49,125 nucleotides of DNA, from contig JAGRLT010000072.1 in assembly GCA_020441665.1 (NCBI GenBank), forward strand, positions 1 to 49,125. The letters run 5' to 3'. This stretch comes from Nitratireductor sp. (lineage in GTDB: Bacteria > Pseudomonadota > Alphaproteobacteria > Rhizobiales > Rhizobiaceae). This document shows positions 24,348-32,965 of this stretch, in pieces (position 1 is the first letter of the stretch; every line of letters begins with the position of its first letter). The notes under the pieces were generated by a model, which did not search any database, was not told the origin of the DNA, and saw only the letters and a list, made by a program, of their open reading frames with translations. A program made the position numbers and the translations under genes.

Positions 24348-26543
24348 ATGCTGGACAAAAGCCGGACAGTCTTTCCGCTGCGTGACCGCCTGCTCGAATC
24401 CGAGCGGTTGATGGAGCAGACCGGGTGTTACGATGGGGTCACCGAGTTGTGCCTGCGCCGCGAGGATCCGCTGAAGTTCGAGACGCTGCACACCAAGCTG
24501 CGGGCCGCCTGCGTGTCGGCGCGCGAAATGGCGCGGCGCATTTCCGCCTCGCCCGGCGTGCGCGAGGTCGGTGAAATGGTCGTGGCGATCTACACGCCGG
24601 AAGGCGACGCCATCGCGCTGTCGAACGGCATCATGGTGCATGTTCACACCATGAGCCGTTTCATCAAATGGATGATCCGCAACGGCTATGAGGAGGCGCC
24701 CGGCATCGCCGACGGCGATATCTTCGCCAACAACGACGCCTTCATCGGCACCGTGCAGGTGCCCGATGTGATGGACGTCATGCCGATCTTTCATTCCGGC
24801 AGGCTCGTCGGCTGGGTCGGCGCGGTCTGCCACGAACTGGAGGCAGGCGGAATTACCCCCGGTGGCGATGTCTGTCTGGCACAGGAACGCTTTACCGAGG
24901 GGCTGTTTGTCTGCGCCGAGAAGGTTGGCCACAACGATGAATTGCGCCGCGACTACGTCATCCGCTGCGAGCGCAATCTGCGCATGCCGATCTACTGGGT
25001 GCTTGACGAGAAGGCCAAGGTTGCCTCGTGCATCGACATGCGCGAAAGCGTCAAGGCGCTGATCGACGAGATTGGCGTGGACTACTGGGAGAAGCTTTCC
25101 AAGGAATTCATCGAGGAAGGGCGCCGTGCCCAGCTCGCGCGGACCCGGCAACTGACCGTACCCGGAATTTACCGCGGCCACACCTTCTACGGCCATGTCA
25201 CCGAGGGCAAGCCCGGCTTTCAGCCGCTGGGACCGGCTGACTGGCTCTACAACATTCCACTGGAAATGGAGATCGGGACCGACGGCAAGATCACCCTCGA
25301 CTTCGAAGGTACCCAGCCATGGGGCTACCATTCGATGAACTGCACGCCTGCCGGCATGGATGGCGGCATGTTCGTGACGCTGACCCAGCACATGAACTTC
25401 GAGGGGCTGGTCAATGACGGCGCCTGGATGGCGACGGAACTGAAGCTGCCGGAAGGAACCTGGACCAATCCCGACAACGAGCAGGCCGCCACGGCGACGT
25501 CCTGGGCACTGCTGCTTCCAGCTTACGGGGTTTTCCAGCGGATGCTGTCGCGCTCCTTCGTGGCGCGCGGTTTCGTCGAGGAAGCCTTTGTCGGCCAGGT
25601 TAATTCGCCGATGATCGAGATGGGGGGCGAAAGCCAGTATGGCACGCAGTTCGGCATGGCGCATTTCGAATGCGCTGCCGCGGGTTCCGGCGCGCTGGCG
25701 ATCAAGGACGGGCTGGATACCGCCTATGTCGGCTGGAACCCCGAAAGCGACATGGGCAATATCGAGATCTGGGAACAGAGCATGCCGATGCTCTATATCG
25801 GTCGCGCCATCGTGCCCAATTCCGGTGGTGCCGGAAAATATCGCGGCGGCTGCTCGTTTGCCTCGACCTGGTTGCTGAACAGGACCGAGCACCTGCGGCT
25901 GGTCACCTCGGAGCATTCCAGCCGCGTCTTCGACAATGGCGGCATGTGCGGCGGCTATCCCGCGCCGACCTGTCAGAAGCACCGGGCCGTGCGGGGTTCC
26001 GATATCCATGAGCGCGCCGCCGCGGGTCTGCCGCTGGCGCATGCGCCGGGCACCGATCCGCTGCATTCGGACCTGGAGGTGCTGGGCGGGGAACAGATTC
26101 TGGTCGAGGGGCCCTACATCACCGCGCCGCACAAGGCGGGGGACGTGTTTACCCATTCCTACAATGGCGGCGGCGGCTATGGCGACGTTCTTGAACGCGA
26201 TCCCGCAAAGACGGCGTGGGATGTCGAGAACGGTTTCCTCACGCCGCAGGCGGCGGCCATCTTCGGCATCGTTCTCCGGGATGGCCTGGACGGCCGGCCG
26301 GAGCCCGATCTGGAAGCGACCGAGCGGCGGCGCGCGGAGATGCGGGCCGAGCGCATTGCGCGTGCGGTTCCGGTTTCGGAATGGATGGCGCGGGAGCGGC
26401 TGCGCATCGAGAAGGCCGATTTCGCGCCGGAAGTTCGCAACATGTTTGCCAGCGCGATGCGGCTCTCACAGAAATTCTCCGATGAGTTCAGCAGGTTCTG
26501 GGGCGTCGACGGCAAGGCCATATTCCTTGGAGGCAGCAAGTGA
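24348..26543 (+). CDS. Acetone carboxylase-like alpha subunit (hydantoinase B family), Mn-site His replaced by Gln
   Basis: 731 residues, HyuB/AcxB family, the carboxylating subunit of acetone carboxylase-type enzymes. Family hallmarks are SASPGVREVGEMVVAIYTPE, the block HVHTMSRFIKWMIRNGYE and DGDIFANNDAFIG (residues 122-134). In Xanthobacter AcxB, from memory of its structure, Mn is held by His150, Asp153 and His175. The same spacing (3 and 22) gives Gln137 (GTVQVPD), Asp140 and His162 (AVCHELE) here, so the first ligand is Gln. The rest is well conserved, including WGYHSMNCTPAGMDGGMFV, and the frame is intact. The start at 24348 begins 11 bases after the beta-subunit stop with GAGGT upstream. 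The change suggests a different metal, ligand geometry or substrate rather than loss of function. Confidence 0.88.
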   Translation: MLDKSRTVFPLRDRLLESERLMEQTGCYDGVTELCLRREDPLKFETLHTKLRAACVSAREMARRISASPGVREVGEMVVAIYTPEGDAIALSNGIMVHVHTMSRFIKWMIRNGYEEAPGIADGDIFANNDAFIGTVQVPDVMDVMPIFHSGRLVGWVGAVCHELEAGGITPGGDVCLAQERFTEGLFVCAEKVGHNDELRRDYVIRCERNLRMPIYWVLDEKAKVASCIDMRESVKALIDEIGVDYWEKLSKEFIEEGRRAQLARTRQLTVPGIYRGHTFYGHVTEGKPGFQPLGPADWLYNIPLEMEIGTDGKITLDFEGTQPWGYHSMNCTPAGMDGGMFVTLTQHMNFEGLVNDGAWMATELKLPEGTWTNPDNEQAATATSWALLLPAYGVFQRMLSRSFVARGFVEEAFVGQVNSPMIEMGGESQYGTQFGMAHFECAAAGSGALAIKDGLDTAYVGWNPESDMGNIEIWEQSMPMLYIGRAIVPNSGGAGKYRGGCSFASTWLLNRTEHLRLVTSEHSSRVFDNGGMCGGYPAPTCQKHRAVRGSDIHERAAAGLPLAHAPGTDPLHSDLEVLGGEQILVEGPYITAPHKAGDVFTHSYNGGGGYGDVLERDPAKTAWDVENGFLTPQAAAIFGIVLRDGLDGRPEPDLEATERRRAEMRAERIARAVPVSEWMARERLRIEKADFAPEVRNMFASAMRLSQKFSDEFSRFWGVDGKAIFLGGSK

Positions 26544-27034
26544 CCACCTATAGCAAAGAAGTCATCGCGGATCTGGTCGCCGGCAGGCTGCCCTGGCCGC
26601 ACACGCGGCGCATCATGAGCGCCTACAAGGATGACGACCGGTTCTTCAAATATGTCGAGGTGCTGCAGGACCGCGTCGCCTGGGACCATCGCATCCTGCT
26701 GCCGGTCGGCGATCACCTCTTCATCACCGACGGTGCCGACGGCCGGGTGACGCGCTGCGAATGCGGCCATTCCTTCGGCGACTACCGGAGCAACTGGAAA
26801 CTCTCGGCGTCGATCATCGTGCGCGACAGCGAGGAAGCGCTGCGCGAGATCTATCCCAACAGCGATCTGCCCGATCCTGCCTGGATGGAGATCCGCGAGT
26901 TCATCTGTCCCGAATGCGGCACGATGCACGAGGTGGAGGCCGCCGCGCCGGGTTATCCGGTGGTGCATGATTTCGAACCCGATCTGGAAGGCTTCTATCG
27001 CGACTGGCTCGACCGGCCGCTGGAACAGGCATGA
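26540..27034 (+). CDS. Acetone carboxylase-like gamma subunit
   Basis: 164 residues, matching the small gamma subunit specific to acetone/acetophenone-type carboxylases (AcxC, Acetone_carb_G). Two zinc-binding Cys pairs are visible: Cys73/Cys75 in RCECGHSFGDYRSNWKLSA and Cys123/Cys126 in REFICPECGTMHEVEA. The C-terminal VVHDFEPDLEGFYRDWL is also characteristic of the family. The GTG start overlaps the alpha-subunit stop by four bases (GTGA), with GGAGG upstream. This subunit is not found with plain hydantoinases or 5-oxoprolinases, so it is the best evidence that the enzyme is a carboxylase. Confidence 0.9.
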   Translation: MTTYSKEVIADLVAGRLPWPHTRRIMSAYKDDDRFFKYVEVLQDRVAWDHRILLPVGDHLFITDGADGRVTRCECGHSFGDYRSNWKLSASIIVRDSEEALREIYPNSDLPDPAWMEIREFICPECGTMHEVEAAAPGYPVVHDFEPDLEGFYRDWLDRPLEQA

Positions 27035-27037
27035 TCC

Positions 27038-27808
27038 ATGACACGCTGTAGCGGCAAGATCGCGATGGTGACCGGTGCCGGCAAGGGGCTCGGCCAGGCC
27101 GCCTGCATGCGCCTCGCCGAGGCAGGCGCACGGCTGATCTGCACCGATATCGAACCCGCCCTTGCCGCTCGGACCGCCGAGGGGATCCGTGCCGCGGGCG
27201 GCGAGGCCGTGTCGTTCGAACACGACGTTGCCGATCCGGTTGCCTGGGATACCGTCATGGAAGCGGCGCTTGCACATTTCGGCGGGCTCGACGTCATGGT
27301 CAACAATGCGGGTATCGCGATCGCCGCGAACATCGAGACGACGAGCATCGAGCAGTGGCGGCGGACCATGGCGGTCGATCTCGACAGCGTCTTCTATGGC
27401 TGCAAGGCCGCTATTGCCACCATGAAAGGGCGCGGTGGGGGATCGATCATCAATCTTTCGTCGATCGACGGCGTCATCGGGGAAGCGGAACTGGCCGCCT
27501 ATTGTGCGGCCAAGGGCGGGGTGCGGACATTGACCAAGTCCGTCGCCGTCCATTGCGGCGAGCGGGGCTACCGTATCCGCTGCAACTCGATCCATCCCGG
27601 CTATATCATGACGCCGCAGACCGAGGGCTATCTGCGTGACCTCGGAGCCTTCGACGAGGAGGTGGCGGCCGCGACACGGCGCCATCCCATCGGGTGTCTC
27701 GGCGAGCCGGACGATGTCGCGATGATGGTGGTCTATCTCGCCTCCGATGAAGCGAAATTCGTGACAGGGGCGGAAATGGTGGTCGATGGAGGGTATCTTG
27801 CAGTCTGA
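27038..27808 (+). CDS. SDR family oxidoreductase (first of the carboxylase operon)
   Basis: 256 residues, classical SDR. TGAGKGLG at residues 12-19, acidic Asp37 in CTDIE (NAD preference), NNAG 89-92, Ser142 in NLSSIDG, Tyr155 and Lys159 in YCAAKGG. It begins 3 bases after the gamma subunit stop and so belongs to the carboxylase operon. A natural role is oxidation of a secondary alcohol to the ketone that the carboxylase uses. With the SDR that follows it may form a stereospecific pair for two alcohol enantiomers, as known for R- and S-hydroxypropyl-coenzyme M dehydrogenases; this is inference from arrangement only. Confidence 0.9.
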   Translation: MTRCSGKIAMVTGAGKGLGQAACMRLAEAGARLICTDIEPALAARTAEGIRAAGGEAVSFEHDVADPVAWDTVMEAALAHFGGLDVMVNNAGIAIAANIETTSIEQWRRTMAVDLDSVFYGCKAAIATMKGRGGGSIINLSSIDGVIGEAELAAYCAAKGGVRTLTKSVAVHCGERGYRIRCNSIHPGYIMTPQTEGYLRDLGAFDEEVAAATRRHPIGCLGEPDDVAMMVVYLASDEAKFVTGAEMVVDGGYLAV

Positions 27809-27862
27809 ATCCATTCTCCGGGTAGCGTGCGGCGTGGCAGGGCTTGTTGGAGGACCGTCGTG

Positions 27863-28687
27863 ATGACCGATCTGACCGGACGCTGCGCCGTGATTACCGG
27901 CGGGCTGACAGGGCAGGGGCTGGCGATCGCCGAGGCATTGGCCGCCGCCGGCGCCGCCGTTGCCGTCGGCTCCTATCTCGGGGCATCCGGCAGGCAGGGA
28001 GATGCCGCCGCCTATCTCGAGCCGGAAGGCGTGTCGAACGTCCGCGCCCTGCTGGAGAGGCATGGGGGATGCGTTCACGCCGGACATCTGGACGTGCGCG
28101 ACACGGGCGCTGTCCGCGCTTTCCTGGATGCCGCCGAAGCCAGATGCGGCCCTGCGGATATCCTCGTCAATGCAGCCGGCACGACGGCCGAGCAGCCCGT
28201 CTGCGGCCATCCCGATTCGCTCTGGGAGAAGATACTCGACACCAACCTGACCGGCGCCTTCAGGATGACGCGTGAACTGCTGCCCGGCATGATCGGGCGC
28301 AAGTGGGGACGGGTGATCAATATCGGTTCCACCGCGGCAATGGTGGGGTGGAAGGACAATCCCGCCTATTGCGCGTCGAAATCCGGTCTTCTGGGCCTGA
28401 CCCGCTGTGTTGCGCTGGAAGGCGCCCCGCACGGGGTCACCTGCGTCATGATCTCTCCCACATGGGTCGAAACCGAGTTGATGCACCGCAACGTGACCCA
28501 GGTGATGGCCGCCGAAGGCAGGGGACGCACCCTGGAGGAGGGCATGGCCGAAATCGCCGGTCAGAACCCGCAGAAGCGCCTGATCCAGCCGGAGGAGATC
28601 GCCGCGACGGCGCTGTTTCTGTGTTCCGAAGAGGCCAGGGGAATCACCATGGAAAACCTTCAGATAACCGGAGGCGCCCTTTGGTGA
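27863..28687 (+). CDS. SDR family oxidoreductase (second of the carboxylase operon)
   Basis: 274 residues. The nucleotide loop is TGGLTGQG (12-19), a slightly altered GxxxGxG; NAAG stands in place of NNAG (103-106); Ser156 in NIGSTAAMVGW, Tyr169 and Lys173 in YCASKSG. An extension after the third strand (GASGRQGDAAAYLEPEGVSN) is longer than in the preceding SDR, and a larger substrate loop lies at ELMHRNVTQVMAAEGRGRT. The ATG at 27863 has GGAGG eight bases upstream. It follows the first SDR by 54 bases and precedes the transporter binding protein. It probably acts on the same or a related alcohol. Low similarity between the two SDRs argues against recent duplication. Confidence 0.9.
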   Translation: MTDLTGRCAVITGGLTGQGLAIAEALAAAGAAVAVGSYLGASGRQGDAAAYLEPEGVSNVRALLERHGGCVHAGHLDVRDTGAVRAFLDAAEARCGPADILVNAAGTTAEQPVCGHPDSLWEKILDTNLTGAFRMTRELLPGMIGRKWGRVINIGSTAAMVGWKDNPAYCASKSGLLGLTRCVALEGAPHGVTCVMISPTWVETELMHRNVTQVMAAEGRGRTLEEGMAEIAGQNPQKRLIQPEEIAATALFLCSEEARGITMENLQITGGALW

Positions 28688-28754
28688 CAGCTATGTAGTT
28701 CAGGCGTTGGAACCCCATCATTGTATGGGAAAAACCCTTGAAAGGGAGAACAAG

Positions 28755-29684
28755 ATGAAAGCAGTGAATGCATTATGGGCAGGTTGCATCGGTCTGAGCC
28801 TGATTGCCGCGCCCGCCGCCGCCGCCGAGATGGGCGATACGGCCGAGCCCATCAAACTGGCTGTTCTGGAATGGACGGGCGCGCATATTTCGACCCATGT
28901 CGCCGGGCAGCTTCTCGAAAAGCTCGGATACAAGGTGGAGTATGTCACCGCCGGCAATTTCCCGCAGTTTTCCGGCCTGGCGGACGGTACGCTGAGCGCC
29001 TCGGTGGAGATATGGCTCAACAATGTGGGCGATATCTATCCCAAGGTCCTGGAGGCCGGCCAGATTCAGAACATCGGCCTGCTCGGATTGCAGACCCGCG
29101 AGGGCTGGATCTATCCGAAGTTCATGGAAGAAGTCTGCCCCGGCCTGCCCGACTGGGCGGCGATGGAGAAGCCGGAATGCATCCAGGCGCTGATGACGCC
29201 GGAGACGGCGCCGAATGCCCGCTTCCTCGACTACCCGGCTGACTGGGGGTCGCGCGCCGCAACCATCCTGGCCGATAACGACATGCCCTATACGGCCGTT
29301 CCGGCGGGGTCCGAGGGGGCGCTGGTCGCTGAACTGGAATCGTCCGCGGCGGCCAAGACGCCGTTGATGATGATGTTCTGGGCGCCCCATTACGCACTGG
29401 CCGAGACCGAAGTCGGCTGGGTGACGATGCCGCCCTGCAAGGAAGACAATAACGAGCACTGCATCACGCCGCCCGATGTCGCCAAGGTGGTGTGGTCCGG
29501 CTTTGAAGAAAAGTGGCCGGCGGCGTATACCTTCCTCAGGGAGTTCCAGTTGGGCGCCGACGACCAGCAGCAGATGATGCTCAAGGTCGACAAGAATGGC
29601 GAGGATCTCGACGCGGTGGCCGCTGACTGGATTTCCGGCAATGAGGGAGTCTGGAAACCTTGGATCGAAGCAGCCGGAGAATAG
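28755..29684 (+). CDS. Glycine betaine/choline-type ABC transporter substrate-binding protein
   Basis: Periplasmic binding protein of the OpuAC/ProX class, 309 residues. The signal peptide (KAVNALWAGCIGLSLIAA core) ends near residue 24 (AAAA-EM). The mature protein has the family start IKLAVLEWTGAHISTHVAG and several Trp/Tyr-bearing stretches (ASVEIWLNNVGD, REGWIYPKF, LDYPADWGSR, MMMFWAPHYAL), consistent with an aromatic box that binds a quaternary ammonium group. GAAAGGGAGAA precedes the start. It is followed by its ATPase and permease genes and preceded by the carboxylase and SDR genes with no terminator. The ligand could be choline, betaine, carnitine or a relative; I cannot choose from sequence alone. 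Confidence 0.88.
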   Translation: MKAVNALWAGCIGLSLIAAPAAAAEMGDTAEPIKLAVLEWTGAHISTHVAGQLLEKLGYKVEYVTAGNFPQFSGLADGTLSASVEIWLNNVGDIYPKVLEAGQIQNIGLLGLQTREGWIYPKFMEEVCPGLPDWAAMEKPECIQALMTPETAPNARFLDYPADWGSRAATILADNDMPYTAVPAGSEGALVAELESSAAAKTPLMMMFWAPHYALAETEVGWVTMPPCKEDNNEHCITPPDVAKVVWSGFEEKWPAAYTFLREFQLGADDQQQMMLKVDKNGEDLDAVAADWISGNEGVWKPWIEAAGE

Positions 29685-29742
29685 CCGACGACACCCCACG
29701 CACACCGGCTGGCGCCATACGACGAATATCCGGCCGCGCGCG

Positions 29743-30810
29743 ATGAGGGTCGCGGATGCGAAAGCGCCGGATGGGCGCGCGGTAAAACTCTCCTGCCGGC
29801 ATGTCTGGAAAGTCTTCGGTGCCGGCGGGCGGGCGTATCCGCCTGATCCGGGGGATTCGTCGGCCGCAAGCGTCGACGCCATGCGCCAGTCGGGTGTCAT
29901 TCCGGCGGTCGTGGATGCGAGCTTCGACGTTCACGCCGGCGAGATCTTTGTCATCATGGGACTGAGCGGCTCGGGCAAGTCGACGCTCATCCGCTGCCTG
30001 TCGCGTCTCATCGAGCCATCTGCCGGACAGGTGATGCTCGACGGACAGGATCTGCTCGCCGCGAGCCGCTCGGATCTCGTCGCATTGCGCCGGCGCACCA
30101 TGGGCATGGTGTTCCAGAGTTTCGGCCTTTTGCCCCATCTCACCGTGCTGGAGAATGTCGGCTTTCCGCTGAGGATGCACGGCAATGCGCGCGCGAAATG
30201 GGAAGCGCGCGCCCGCGAGATGATTGCCCAGGTAGGTCTGGAGGGGCGGGAATTCGCCTATCCGAGCCAGCTTTCCGGCGGACAGCAGCAGCGCGTCGGC
30301 ATCGCCCGCTCGCTTGCCGCCGATCCGGAACTCTGGTTCCTCGATGAGCCGTTCTCGGCGCTCGATCCGCTGATCCGCCGACAGATGCAGGACGAGTTCC
30401 TGCGGCTCCAGAAGATGTTGCACAAGACGATCGTCTTCATCACCCATGACATTGCCGAAGCGTTTCGCCTTGCCGACCGGGTGGCGATCATGCGTGCGGG
30501 CCGGATCGTGCAGATCGGCCGCCCGGCCGAGATCGTGCTCACCCCGGCGGACGACTATGTTGCGCGTTTCGTGGAGGATACGCCGGTCCTGAGGGTCATC
30601 CGCGCCGCCGACCTGGCCGAGCCGGCATCCGGCCCGCTGCCCGATGCCGAGGTTGAGGCGGATGCCGTTCTGGAACAGGTGCTGCCGCGCTTCTTCGATG
30701 GCACCGCCGCCCTGCGCATTCGCGGTGAGGCGCGCACCCTGCGGGCGAGCCGGGTCTTCGACCTGATCCGGCGCATGCCGTCGGCCGATGCCGCCATGGC
30801 CGCGCTGTGA
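29743..30810 (+). CDS. Glycine betaine/choline-type ABC transporter ATP-binding protein
   Basis: ProV/OpuAA-type ATPase, 355 residues. Walker A GLSGSGKST (73-81), VFQSFGLLPHLTVLENVGF, signature [14 protein letters not shown] (from 177), Walker B LWFLDEPFSALDP and H-loop FITHDIAEAF. The long N-terminal stretch before Walker A (HVWKVFG ... MRQSGVIPAVVDASF) matches the ProV subgroup. The C-terminal part is short, with no clear CBS domain pair, so osmotic gating of the OpuA kind is unlikely. The start at 29743 has a weak ribosome site. The stop overlaps the permease start (GTGA). Confidence 0.9.
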   Translation: MRVADAKAPDGRAVKLSCRHVWKVFGAGGRAYPPDPGDSSAASVDAMRQSGVIPAVVDASFDVHAGEIFVIMGLSGSGKSTLIRCLSRLIEPSAGQVMLDGQDLLAASRSDLVALRRRTMGMVFQSFGLLPHLTVLENVGFPLRMHGNARAKWEARAREMIAQVGLEGREFAYPSQLSGGQQQRVGIARSLAADPELWFLDEPFSALDPLIRRQMQDEFLRLQKMLHKTIVFITHDIAEAFRLADRVAIMRAGRIVQIGRPAEIVLTPADDYVARFVEDTPVLRVIRAADLAEPASGPLPDAEVEADAVLEQVLPRFFDGTAALRIRGEARTLRASRVFDLIRRMPSADAAMAAL

Positions 30811-32927
30811 GCACGGCCGCAACGATGTCGCAGCTTCGTCGCGGGGCATCGCTGCCGCCGGCTCTTTGGCCCTGGTTCGGTGTTCTTGCGCTTCTCGGTT
30901 TCTGTCTGGCGCTGCGCCCGGTCGCGCCGTGGCTCGCTATCTGGCCGGACGACTGGATGCTGCCGCTTTCCGGTTGGATAAATGCCGTTGCCGATGCGGT
31001 GGTGCCGGTCGTCCAGCCGTATTTCCGGGCGGTTTCCACGGCTCTCTCCGTGCCGATGCAGGCCATTCGCCAGGCTCTGATCTGGTTGCCGTGGCCGGCC
31101 GCTGCCCTGATGATCTGTGCCGCCGCGGCCGGCGCGGGTGGCGTGCGGCTGGTTGCCGTGGCCGCTGCTGCGGTGGTCTACGTGCTTCTGGCCGATTACT
31201 GGATCGAGGCCATGAACACGCTCGCCCTCGTCATCCTTGCGGTGCCCCTTTCGGTCGCGGCCGGCTTTGCGATCGGGGTGATGGCGTGGCGCTGGCCGCA
31301 ACTTGGGCCGGTCGTAACGGCGGCGCTCGACCTCATGCAGACCGTCCCGGCCTTCGCCTACCTTATTCCGCTGCTGCTGCTGTTCGGATTCGGACCGGTG
31401 GTCGGACTGATCGCCAGCGCGATCTATGCCATACCGCCGATGGTGCGCAATGTCATGCTCGGCCTGGAGCGCGTGCCGTCCGAGGTCACCGAGGCCGGCC
31501 TGATGGCCGGTTGCAACCCGCGCCAGTCCTTCTGGCACGTAACCCTGCCGACCGCCCTGCCGCAGCTTCTCGTCGGCGTCAACCAGACCACCATGGCCGC
31601 CCTGTCCATGGTTATCGTGGCGGCGATCATTGGCGGGTTCCAGGATATCGGCTGGGAGGTTCTCTCCTCCATGCGCAAGGCGGAATTCGGACAGAGTATT
31701 CTTTCCGGGCTGGTCATCGCGCTGATGGCCATTCTGGCCGACCGCATTACCCGTGGTTTCGCCGACCGCGAGGCGGGCGGCGCCGGGGGCAGGCTGGCGG
31801 GGCGCACCATCATGGTCATGTTCGCGGTGTCCCTGGGGCTGGGCTTCCTGCTGCGTTTCTTCCTGGCCGGGGGGGCGCTCATGCCCGGCGGTGACGTGAC
31901 ACGACAGTATGTCACGGTGCTCAACCAATGGGTTCTGGCCCTGGTTCAGGATCATGCCGCCCTGTTTGCCGCGATCAAGAACGGCGTTCTCTACGCGTTT
32001 CTTCTGCCGCTGAGGATCGGTGTTTCGGGGGCCGCCACGCCGTATCTCTGGGGATTTGTCATGACGCCGGGGCTGATCGCGCTCTATGGCGTCGTCTGCG
32101 CCGCGCTGGCGGGATGGGCATTCGTCTCAGGACGCTGGCGGCTGGCCGTATTCGTCATCATGGCAGGCACATTGCTCTTCACCGGCCTGCAGGCGTTTCC
32201 CTGGCCGGTCTTCGTGCTGGGGCTTGCCCTGATGGCCTATCAGTCGATGGGCTGGAAGATGGCTGTCTTCGTTGCCGCGGGAACCTGCCTGATCCTGGCG
32301 AACGGCCTGTGGGCAGCGCTGGTGCAATCGCTCTATCTTTGCGTGGTGGCGGTTCTCCTGTCGGGGTTGATCGGCGCTGCACTCGGTTTGTGGGCGGCAT
32401 CGAGCGACCGGGTCTCCGCGGCTGTCCGGCCGGTCTGCGACGCGCTGCAGACCATGCCGCAATTCGTTTTCCTGATTCCGGCCCTGATGTTCTTCAAGGT
32501 CGGCGAATTCACCGCCCTGATCGCCATCGTTCTGTACGCGGTCGTTCCTCCGATCCGCTATGTCGAGCACGGACTGCGCCATGTCGATGCCGGTGTCATG
32601 GAGGCGGTCACCCAGATCGGCACCACGCCCTGGCAGAGACTCTGGCATGTGCGTCTTCCGCTGGCGCTGCCGGTGATCATGCTCGGCGTCAACCAGACGA
32701 TCATGGCGGCGCTGTCCATGCTGGCCATCGCCGCGCTGGTGGGAACCCGCGATCTCGGCCAACAGGTCTATGTCGCGCTCGGCAAGGCCGATGCGGGAAT
32801 GGGGCTGGTTGCCGGATTGTCGATCGCCTTCATCGCCATCGTTTCCGACCGTCTGATCCATGCCTGGATCGGCTCGGGCTTTGCGCCTGAAGATGGCGCC
32901 GGGAGCCTCGATGGCGGACGGGGGTAG
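30807..32927 (+). CDS. Glycine betaine/choline-type ABC transporter permease with two fused permease domains
   Basis: 706 residues, about twice the usual ProW/OpuAB length. Two BPD_transp_1 domains are visible. The first (roughly residues 130-315) has LDLMQTVPAFAYLIPLLLLF, coupling loop EVTEAGLMAGCNPRQSFWHV and GVNQTTMAALSMVIVAAIIG. The second (roughly 500-690) has CDALQTMPQFVFLIPALMFF, coupling loop GVMEAVTQIGTTPWQRLWHV and GVNQTIMAALSMLAIAALVG. The repeated blocks show an internal duplication and fusion, so one polypeptide supplies the pseudo-dimer that normally needs two copies. Extra helices lie between them. GTG start overlapping the ATPase stop; last gene of the operon. Confidence 0.92.
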   Translation: MSTAATMSQLRRGASLPPALWPWFGVLALLGFCLALRPVAPWLAIWPDDWMLPLSGWINAVADAVVPVVQPYFRAVSTALSVPMQAIRQALIWLPWPAAALMICAAAAGAGGVRLVAVAAAAVVYVLLADYWIEAMNTLALVILAVPLSVAAGFAIGVMAWRWPQLGPVVTAALDLMQTVPAFAYLIPLLLLFGFGPVVGLIASAIYAIPPMVRNVMLGLERVPSEVTEAGLMAGCNPRQSFWHVTLPTALPQLLVGVNQTTMAALSMVIVAAIIGGFQDIGWEVLSSMRKAEFGQSILSGLVIALMAILADRITRGFADREAGGAGGRLAGRTIMVMFAVSLGLGFLLRFFLAGGALMPGGDVTRQYVTVLNQWVLALVQDHAALFAAIKNGVLYAFLLPLRIGVSGAATPYLWGFVMTPGLIALYGVVCAALAGWAFVSGRWRLAVFVIMAGTLLFTGLQAFPWPVFVLGLALMAYQSMGWKMAVFVAAGTCLILANGLWAALVQSLYLCVVAVLLSGLIGAALGLWAASSDRVSAAVRPVCDALQTMPQFVFLIPALMFFKVGEFTALIAIVLYAVVPPIRYVEHGLRHVDAGVMEAVTQIGTTPWQRLWHVRLPLALPVIMLGVNQTIMAALSMLAIAALVGTRDLGQQVYVALGKADAGMGLVAGLSIAFIAIVSDRLIHAWIGSGFAPEDGAGSLDGGRG

Positions 32928-32948
32928 AGCGTCGGCAGACCCGATTCG

Positions 32949-32963
32949 AAGGGCAACGCCCTT
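32949..32963. terminator. Short hairpin between convergent genes
   Basis: AAGGGC-AAC-GCCCTT forms a 6-bp stem between the permease and the toxin gene. There is no clear T-tract on either strand, so terminator function is doubtful. Confidence 0.3.
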
Positions 32964-32965
32964 AC

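Noticed and set aside
22165-28486. Several very long minus-strand frames opposite the carboxylase and SDR genes
   Set aside because: They mirror the conserved plus-strand genes frame by frame and show no domain; the plus-strand proteins have clear catalytic motifs.
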